Position numbers and translations under genes: made by a program
The notes under the pieces: model-generated
What the model was told of the DNA's origin: nothing
Seen by the model: only the letters and a program-made list of their open reading frames with translations
The model's database searches: none
From: F23-B02 sp045601285
GTDB taxonomy: Bacteria; Bacillota; Clostridia; Oscillospirales; Oscillospiraceae
Assembly: GCA_045601285.1 (NCBI GenBank)
Contig: JAZRZJ010000015.1
Span: 1 to 19,497 of the forward strand
DNA: 19,497 bases
Reading direction: 5' to 3'
In this document: positions 13,939 through 19,497 of the stretch, piece by piece
How the letters are laid out: every line of letters begins with the position of its first letter
Position numbering within the stretch: position 1 is the stretch's first letter

Positions 13939-14069
13939 GCTTGCTGTACGAACAGCGGTAATCTGACGGCCCCGTGAAAGCGGTGCGGACGGATTGTTTC
14001 GATGTGACAGTAATTTAATGACGGTTTTTGCGTCATTATTATCGGACCTTAAATAAGGAGCAATATTAT
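13939..14069 (+). promoter_or_regulatory. Structured 5' leader, class not recognised
   Basis: The leader is richer in G and C than the flanking AT-rich DNA in its first 65 nt. Foldable parts are GCTGT-ACGA-ACAGC (from about 13942), an AATC...GATT helix around a GC-rich segment with CCG-TGAAAG-CGG (about 13972-13983), AATGACG...CGTCATT (about 14018-14038) and CCTTA-AA-TAAGG (about 14047-14058), whose right arm overlaps the AGGAG of plsC and could hide it. It may be a cis-regulatory RNA, but I cannot match it to a known riboswitch. Confidence 0.4.
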
Positions 14070-14912
14070 ATGCTTATAAAGATTTTTGCGGCCTTGGGCG
14101 CTGTTTCAACAGCCTTTATCGTCGCACTTACGGAGCTTGCCCAGAGAGGTGCGGCGCTGATTTGGATTGTTCCGCTGCTGTGGCTCGGCTGCTTTGCCGC
14201 GGCAAACATTCTGTATGCGCTTATCATTTTCATAGGAAGCGAGCTTACAATCAGTCTTGACAAGCCAAATGATGAGCCTTCAAAGTTCTGGAGCTGGAAC
14301 CTTGAAGCAATTTCGGACTGGCTCTGCACATGGGGCAGGGCAAATGTTGAAATCACCGGTCTTGAAAAGCTTCCTGAGGGACGCTTCCTCATGGTCTGCA
14401 ACCACAGGTCGTATTTTGACCCCATTGTCAAAATACCCATTTTCAAGGATATCGGCATGACCTATGTGTCGAAGCCCGCGAACTTCAAAATACCCATCGG
14501 CGGAAAGCTCATGCACGCCTACGGCTGTCTGAGTCTTAACCGCGACAATAACCGTGAGGCGCTGGTGACGATCAAACGCGCTGCCGACATCATAAGCAGC
14601 GACAAGGCCTCCGTGTGCATTTACCCCGAGGGTACGCGAAGCCGCAAGGAAGAGCTTCTGCCTTTCCATGCCGGTTCCTTCAAGAGCGCACAGAAGGCAG
14701 GCGTTCCCGTTGTTGCCGTAACCTTGTACGGCACTGACCTTGTGGAAAAGAATTTCCCCTTCAGACGCACAACGGTGAAGGTTGACATAACTTCGGTAAT
14801 CGACAGAGAGTTTGTCAAGACGCACAAGACGCAGGAGGTTGCGGAAGCAGCCCGGAAAATCATTCAGAATAAATATGACGAATTTGCAAAAAGGGGACGG
14901 ATAGATGCTTAA
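14070..14912 (+). CDS. 1-acyl-sn-glycerol-3-phosphate acyltransferase family protein (PlsC-like)
   Basis: This 280-residue membrane-bound acyltransferase belongs to the LPLAT family; the usual reaction makes phosphatidic acid from lysophosphatidic acid and an acyl donor. Two hydrophobic segments (about 4-21 and 28-57) precede the catalytic domain. Motif I is NHRSYFD (111-117, with the HxxxxD pair) and motif III is EGTR (187-190, in YPEGTRSR). ATG 14070 has AGGAG 9 nt upstream; a TTG at 14028 in the same frame lies in the leader and is rejected. The end overlaps the next gene by 8 nt, so the two are translationally coupled. Family members can also act in glycolipid or other acyl-transfer pathways, so the exact substrate is open. 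Confidence 0.9.
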   Translation: MLIKIFAALGAVSTAFIVALTELAQRGAALIWIVPLLWLGCFAAANILYALIIFIGSELTISLDKPNDEPSKFWSWNLEAISDWLCTWGRANVEITGLEKLPEGRFLMVCNHRSYFDPIVKIPIFKDIGMTYVSKPANFKIPIGGKLMHAYGCLSLNRDNNREALVTIKRAADIISSDKASVCIYPEGTRSRKEELLPFHAGSFKSAQKAGVPVVAVTLYGTDLVEKNFPFRRTTVKVDITSVIDREFVKTHKTQEVAEAARKIIQNKYDEFAKRGRIDA

Positions 14913-16668
14913 GCTCCTGAAATACATAAAGCTTAAGGACTGGCTTTATTTCCTGCTGAGCCTTGTGTTCATATTTGCGCAGGTATTCTTTGACCTTAAA
15001 ATTCCCGACAAGATGTCGGACATCACCAAGCTGGTTGAAACCGCGGGAGGCGCCACGGAAAAAGTGTGGCATGCCGGCGGTGAAATGCTGCTTTGCGCAT
15101 TGGGAAGCCTTGCGGCATCAATAATCGTAACGCTGCTTGCCTCAAAGATTGCGGCAAGCTTTTCCCGCAGACTCCGAGGCGCAATGTTCGACAAGGTGGA
15201 GTCCTTCACCCTTGAGGAGATAAATACCTTTTCCACAGCAAGCCTCATCACCCGCAGCACCAATGACGTAAGCCAGGTGCAGATGCTCATTGTCCTTTCC
15301 ATGCAGGTCATAGTGAAAGCTCCTGTCATGGCGGTGTGGGCAATCATGAAGATTGCGGGCAAGGCATGGCAGTGGTCGCTTGCCACGGGCATTGCGGTAA
15401 TAATTTTAATGGCGCTGCTTGCGATTGTAATGAAATTCACCTTCCCGAGATTCCGCAAAATCCAGTGGCTGCAGGACGCGCTGAACCATGCTGCACGCGA
15501 AAACCTGAACGGTATCCGCGTTGTACGCGCTCACAATGCCGAGGATTATCAGGAGGAGAAATTCGAGAAGGCAAACACCGATTTGCTTGAAAACTCGCTG
15601 TTTGTAAACAGAATTACCACCATCATGAGTCCCTTTATGAGCCTCACCATGAACTGTCTCAATATGTCTATCTACTGGATAGGCGCGGTGCTCATCAATT
15701 CCGTCGTGCTCGGCACAGCGGGTGCGGTTGCAGCACGCACGGGTATTTTTGCGGATATGATAGTTTTCATGTCCTACGCAATGCAGGTCATCATGGCCTT
15801 CATCATGATAATCATGGTCATTATGGTTGCGCCCCGCGCACTTGTTGCCGCAGGCCGTATCAACGAGGTGCTTGAAACCGAGCCCAAGGTGCTTGACGGC
15901 GAAAAAACCGCGGACACCGAGGAAAAGGGTGAGGTCGAGTTCAGAAACGTCTGCTTCACCTATCCCGGCGGCAGCGGTCATGCCCTTGAGGGCATAAGCT
16001 TTGCCGCACACAGAGGCGAAACCGTGGCCTTCATCGGCTCCACGGGCGCCGGTAAGACAAGCCTTGTTAATCTTGTACCCAGATTTTACGATGCAACTGA
16101 GGGCGAGGTGCTTGTTGACGGCATAAACGTCAAAGAGTATCAGCTTGAGGAGCTGTATAAGAAAATCAGCTATGTTCCGCAGTCATCGGTCATGTTCTCG
16201 GGAACGGTCAGGTCCAACGTCCTCTTCGGCAGCACCGCAGAGGAGGAGCGTATGGAGAAGGCCCTGCGCATCTCCAAGTCCGAGGAATTTGTCAGCGAGC
16301 TTGAGGAAAAGGAAAATTCCCGGATGGCACAGCGCGGCACCAACTTCTCGGGCGGTCAGAAGCAGAGACTTTCCATTGCCCGTGCTCTGAGCCGCGATGC
16401 CGAAATTCTGATTTTTGACGACACCTTCTCCGCCCTTGACTTCAAGACCGACCGTGAGCTGCGCGATGCGCTTAAGGCGGAAACCGAGGGAGTAACGAAG
16501 CTCATCGTTGCCCAGCGAATCGGCACTATCATGGGCGCAGACAGAATCATTGTTCTTGACGAAGGAAAGCAGGTGGGTATGGGTACTCATGAGGAGCTGC
16601 TCCGAACCTGCGAGGTATATCGGCAGATTGCTCTGTCCCAGCTTAGTGAGGAGGAGCTTGCCCTATGA
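14905..16668 (+). CDS. Half-ABC exporter with degenerate catalytic site (heterodimer subunit 1)
   Basis: The 587-residue protein has a six-helix type-1 (type IV) exporter membrane domain (about 14-320) and a nucleotide-binding domain. Walker A is GSTGAGKT (378-385), the signature is canonical FSGGQ (481-485), and Walker B is ILIFDD (501-506). The catalytic glutamate is replaced by Asp506, and the switch histidine by Gln537 (IVAQRIGT). Both changes mark the degenerate site of heterodimeric exporters such as BmrCD, TM287/288 or TmrAB. ATG 14905 lies inside the plsC end (ATGCTTAA overlap) and the stop overlaps the start of the next subunit by 4 nt. The cargo cannot be read from sequence; the operon's lipid-type enzymes make a lipid or acyl compound a reasonable guess. 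Confidence 0.93.
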   Translation: MLKLLKYIKLKDWLYFLLSLVFIFAQVFFDLKIPDKMSDITKLVETAGGATEKVWHAGGEMLLCALGSLAASIIVTLLASKIAASFSRRLRGAMFDKVESFTLEEINTFSTASLITRSTNDVSQVQMLIVLSMQVIVKAPVMAVWAIMKIAGKAWQWSLATGIAVIILMALLAIVMKFTFPRFRKIQWLQDALNHAARENLNGIRVVRAHNAEDYQEEKFEKANTDLLENSLFVNRITTIMSPFMSLTMNCLNMSIYWIGAVLINSVVLGTAGAVAARTGIFADMIVFMSYAMQVIMAFIMIIMVIMVAPRALVAAGRINEVLETEPKVLDGEKTADTEEKGEVEFRNVCFTYPGGSGHALEGISFAAHRGETVAFIGSTGAGKTSLVNLVPRFYDATEGEVLVDGINVKEYQLEELYKKISYVPQSSVMFSGTVRSNVLFGSTAEEERMEKALRISKSEEFVSELEEKENSRMAQRGTNFSGGQKQRLSIARALSRDAEILIFDDTFSALDFKTDRELRDALKAETEGVTKLIVAQRIGTIMGADRIIVLDEGKQVGMGTHEELLRTCEVYRQIALSQLSEEELAL

Positions 16669-18440
16669 GCAGAAATGTTAAGAGAGAAAAACCGAAGGAC
16701 GTAAAATCCTCCCTTCTGGAAATTTTGAAATTCTGCAAGCCCTGGTATCTTGCAATTACGGTTTCCCTTGTGTTCTCGCTTTTGGGAACGGTTCTGACGC
16801 TTGTTGCGCCGACTATGATGGCAAATCTCACGAATATCATCAGCTCGGGACTTTCCACGGGCATTGATATGGAGCGTGTCATAAGGGCCATTGTTGTAAT
16901 TCTGATAATCTACATGGCAAGCGGCATTGTGTCCTGTGTTTCCAGCTATGTCATGATAAGCGTCATGCAGAAGCTGTCGTGGACAATGCGAAACAGCATT
17001 TCCCGGAAAATAAACTGTCTGCCGCTGGGCTATTTTGATAAAGTCAGCACCGGCGACATCATGAGCCGCATCACAAACGACGTTGATGCCATCAGCTCAG
17101 CCCTGAATAACAGCATCACCAGTCTTGTTCAGGGCACGATCCAGTTTGTCGGCGTTGTACTGCTTATGTTCATAACCAGCACCAAGCTTGCCCTTGCGGC
17201 GATCGGCTCCTCTGTTGTGGGCTTCATTCTCACAAGCGTTCTTGCCGCACGCGCAAGAAGGTATTTCAGTATGCAGCAGAAAAACCTCGGTGCCATGAAC
17301 GGTCATATCGAGGAAATCTACTCCGGACACAATATTGTACGCGTCTACGGCGCACGCGCCGAGGCAAAGCGTGAGTTTGAGCGCATTAACGACAATCTCT
17401 ACACCAGTGCGTGGAAATCTCAGCTAATAGGCGGCTCGATGATGCCGATTATGGGCTTCGCAGGCAACCTCGGTTACGTTGCTGTCTGCGTTCTCGGTGC
17501 TGTGCTGGTAATGAAGGGCGAGATCCTCTTCGGTACCATCGTTGCATTCATCAGCTATGTAAAGCTGTTTTCGGGACCGCTTTCCCAGATCGCGCAGTCC
17601 ATTTCGGGACTCATGTCCGCCGCTGCCGCAGGCGAGCGAGTATTCGGCTTCCTTGGTGAAACCGAGCTTTCCGACGATTCCGCAGGCGTTGACCTTCCCG
17701 AAAAGGTTGAGGGCAGAGTGGAATTTGACCATGTACGCTTTGGCTATCTTGAGGATAAGCCCGTAATCCACGACTTCTCCGCCGAGGTAAAGCCGGGACA
17801 AAAAATCGCAATTGTCGGTCATACCGGCGCGGGCAAAACCACAATGGTCAACCTGCTCATGCGCTTTTATGAGCTGTGGAGCGGGGAGATTCGCATTGAC
17901 GGCGTTCCCGTTTCCGAGATGAAGCGCAGCGCGGTACACTCCATGTTCGGCATGGTATTGCAGGATACATGGCTTTTTGACGGCACCTACCGCGAGAATA
18001 TTGTTTACGGCAAGGAAAATGTCAGCGATGAGCAGCTTCGTGAGGTATGCAAATCCGTCGGCATGGATCACTATATAATGACTCTGCCCAAGCAGTACGA
18101 TACGGAGCTTAATGACAAGGCAAGCCTCTCCGCAGGCCAGCGCCAGCTTCTCACAATCGCACGAGCAATGATTGAGAATGCACCCATGATTATTCTTGAC
18201 GAGGCAACCTCCTCCGTAGATACCCGTACCGAAGCGCTTGTGCAGCAGGCTATGGACAAGCTCACCGAGGGCAGAACGAGCTTTGTTATCGCCCACAGAC
18301 TTTCCACCATACGCAATGCGGACATAATTTTTGTCATGGACGGCGGCGATGTTGTGGAAAGCGGAAGCCATGAGGAGCTTCTGCAAAAGGGCGGTCTGTA
18401 CAGCGAGCTTTATTACAGTCAGTTTGAGGTAAAGGCATGA
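16665..18440 (+). CDS. Half-ABC exporter with intact catalytic site (heterodimer subunit 2)
   Basis: The 591-residue protein has a type-1 exporter membrane domain (about 25-320) and a nucleotide-binding domain with Walker A GHTGAGKT (385-392), Walker B IILDE (509-513) with catalytic Glu513, and switch histidine His544 (VIAHRLSTI). Its signature is LSAGQ (488-492) instead of LSGGQ. This is the exact complement of subunit 1: the degenerate site would join subunit 1 Walker A/B to this altered signature, while the consensus site joins this Walker A/B to the normal signature of subunit 1. Starts and stops overlap as ATGA on both sides, so the pair and the following reductase should be made in matched amounts. 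Confidence 0.95.
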   Translation: MSRNVKREKPKDVKSSLLEILKFCKPWYLAITVSLVFSLLGTVLTLVAPTMMANLTNIISSGLSTGIDMERVIRAIVVILIIYMASGIVSCVSSYVMISVMQKLSWTMRNSISRKINCLPLGYFDKVSTGDIMSRITNDVDAISSALNNSITSLVQGTIQFVGVVLLMFITSTKLALAAIGSSVVGFILTSVLAARARRYFSMQQKNLGAMNGHIEEIYSGHNIVRVYGARAEAKREFERINDNLYTSAWKSQLIGGSMMPIMGFAGNLGYVAVCVLGAVLVMKGEILFGTIVAFISYVKLFSGPLSQIAQSISGLMSAAAAGERVFGFLGETELSDDSAGVDLPEKVEGRVEFDHVRFGYLEDKPVIHDFSAEVKPGQKIAIVGHTGAGKTTMVNLLMRFYELWSGEIRIDGVPVSEMKRSAVHSMFGMVLQDTWLFDGTYRENIVYGKENVSDEQLREVCKSVGMDHYIMTLPKQYDTELNDKASLSAGQRQLLTIARAMIENAPMIILDEATSSVDTRTEALVQQAMDKLTEGRTSFVIAHRLSTIRNADIIFVMDGGDVVESGSHEELLQKGGLYSELYYSQFEVKA

Positions 18441-19171
18441 AAAAGGTTGCACTGATTACGGGCTCATCCCGCGGCATCGGCAGGGCAGAGGCAAGACGGC
18501 TTGCCGAAGAGGGCTATGCCGTGTGCATAAATTATATTGAGCGTGAGGACAAGGCGGAGGAGCTTGTTGCCGAGCTGACCGCAAAGGGCTGCGAGGCCAT
18601 GTGCTGCAAGGCAGATGTTTCCAAATCCGAGGAAGTCAGAGCCATGGTGAAGGCTGTTGAGGAAAAGCTCGGCCATGTGACCCTTCTTGTGAACAACGCA
18701 GGCATTGCAAAGCAGTGTCTTTTCCAGGATATAACCGAGGAATACTGGCAGCATATGTTCGGCGTCAACCTCAACGGCGCCTTCAACACAATTCAGGCGG
18801 TGCTGCCCAATATGCTCCATGAGCACGCGGGCTGTATCATAAACACCTCTTCCATCTGGGGCATGCACGGCGCCTCCTGCGAGGTGGCCTATTCCTCCAC
18901 AAAGCACGCACTCATCGGACTCACGCGGTCTCTTGCCCAGGAGCTTGCACCCAGCAATATCCGCGTAAACTGCGTGGCTCCCGGTGTTATCAACACCGAC
19001 ATGGTGCAGGTGCTGGGGCAGGAAACCCTTGAGATGCTTGAGGAGGACACACCTCTCGGCAGACTGGGCAAGCCCGAGGATATTGCCGCTGTGATTTCGT
19101 TCCTCGCCTCCGATGCCGCCGAATTCATCACGGGACAGGTCATTTGCTCCGACGGCGGATTTATGAAGTGA
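18437..19171 (+). CDS. FabG-like short-chain dehydrogenase/reductase
   Basis: The 244-residue classical SDR has the cofactor motif TGSSRGIG (8-15), NNAG (86-89), Asn111, Ser139 and the catalytic YSSTK (Tyr152, Lys156). The C-terminal RVNCVAPGVINTDM and the ending FITGQVICSDGGF fit the FabG (3-oxoacyl-ACP reductase, NADPH-dependent) group, the beta-ketoacyl reduction step of fatty acid synthesis. SDRs are hard to tell apart, so another ketone or alcohol substrate is possible. It starts within the ABC stop codon (ATGA). It is the last gene of the operon and has no other fatty-acid synthesis gene beside it, which hints at a specialised rather than the housekeeping FabG. Confidence 0.88.
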   Translation: MKKVALITGSSRGIGRAEARRLAEEGYAVCINYIEREDKAEELVAELTAKGCEAMCCKADVSKSEEVRAMVKAVEEKLGHVTLLVNNAGIAKQCLFQDITEEYWQHMFGVNLNGAFNTIQAVLPNMLHEHAGCIINTSSIWGMHGASCEVAYSSTKHALIGLTRSLAQELAPSNIRVNCVAPGVINTDMVQVLGQETLEMLEEDTPLGRLGKPEDIAAVISFLASDAAEFITGQVICSDGGFMK

Positions 19172-19479
19172 AAAAAGCAGCTCAAAGGGCGGCGCGCCAT
19201 AGGGATTAACAGGTTTTGAACGGCCCTTTTCCGCCCATACTTCATAAAAAAATACGGCAATGCGTCAGCATTGCCGTATTTTTGTTATTTTGTCTGGACG
19301 AAAAATTGCTCGCTCAAAACTGCTTTGCACCTTGAAAGAAAGATGTTTTCTGCAAGACAAGGCAAAAAACGCAGGAATACTGGCGATGTATTCCGAGGCT
19401 TTTTAACGCAGTATTGCGGGAAACAGATTCTTTCAAGGCTGTTAAGCCCTATGGCGCACCGCCCAAAGAGCTGCTTTTT
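19172..19479. repeat. 308-bp fold-back element with 41-nt imperfect terminal inverted repeats
   Basis: The left arm (19172-19212) and right arm (19439-19479) are inverted copies, matching at about 36 of 41 positions; the core is GGGCGG(C/T)GCGCCATAGGG. Inside are a strong terminator hairpin (19248-19283) and a nested fold-back: CCTTGAAAGAA (19330-19340) with TTCTTTCAAGG (19428-19438), around GGAATAC-N7-GTATTCC (19374-19394). The left arm begins right after the fabG stop codon. No convincing coding region lies inside. It could be a MITE-like mobile repeat or a structured RNA. Confidence 0.75.
19248..19283. terminator. Bidirectional terminator downstream of fabG
   Basis: AAAAATACGGCAATGC (19248-19263) and GCATTGCCGTATTTTT (19268-19283) give a perfect 16-bp stem with a GTCA loop, with A-run and T-run tails. 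It should end the plsC-ABC-ABC-fabG transcript, and any transcript coming from the right. Confidence 0.95.
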
Positions 19480-19497
19480 GCGCGTCAGGGATTAGTA

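Noticed and set aside
13942..13955. Guanidine-II (mini-ykkC) riboswitch
   Set aside because: One hairpin has an ACGA loop, but the second ACGR hairpin required by the motif is missing and the downstream genes are not guanidine carriers.
17424..18452. 342-codon minus-strand open frame antisense to ABC subunit 2
   Set aside because: No motifs, while the plus strand carries complete ABC motifs. Shadow.

Overview
The window looks like chromosomal DNA from a low-redox Bacillota lineage, probably Clostridia and perhaps a gut Oscillospirales/Ruminococcaceae relative. This is inferred from the gene set, not from a marker gene. The signs are an FMN riboswitch on a RibU-type ECF transporter, a T-box with a tryptophan specifier on a TrpB2-type synthase, a potassium-dependent membrane pyrophosphatase, PcsB/CwlO-like coiled-coil M23 proteins, strong AGGAGG-like ribosome binding sites, consensus sigma-A promoters and many intrinsic terminators. 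I see no rRNA, tRNA, CRISPR array, transposase or phage gene.

Left part (1-3255). A YpsA-like SLOG protein runs off the left edge on the minus strand. A consensus promoter, an FMN riboswitch and a terminator hairpin then control ribU (+). Convergent to ribU, and overlapping its 3' end by 97 bp, is a SpoVB-like flippase (-). Upstream of the flippase lies a 425-bp tandem array (2746-3170) built almost wholly of perfect or near-perfect palindromes.

Metal operon (3256-6260, minus strand). An ArsR/SmtB-type sensor, a CPC-type P1B ATPase and a HAD-IB phosphatase are separated by only 2-3 nt. The promoter carries a palindromic operator. Divergent from it is a LexA-like HTH/S24 autoprotease repressor.

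Middle (7090-13700). A T-box leader precedes trpB2. Then come, on the minus strand, two tandem paralogous secreted coiled-coil M23 peptidases, each with its own promoter and terminator, and hppA, a membrane pyrophosphatase ion pump.

Right part (13700-19497, plus strand). A promoter and a structured leader precede a tightly overlapping operon: a PlsC-type acyltransferase, two half-ABC exporters forming one heterodimer with a degenerate nucleotide site, and a FabG-like reductase. The two flanking lipid-type enzymes suggest that the ABC pair moves or senses a lipid or acyl compound, but this is inference. The window closes with a 308-bp fold-back element: 41-nt imperfect inverted repeats enclosing a strong terminator and a nested hairpin.

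Most genes belong to well-known families. The parts least explained by known families are the palindrome array, the right-edge fold-back element, and the acyltransferase/ABC/ABC/FabG operon with its leader.
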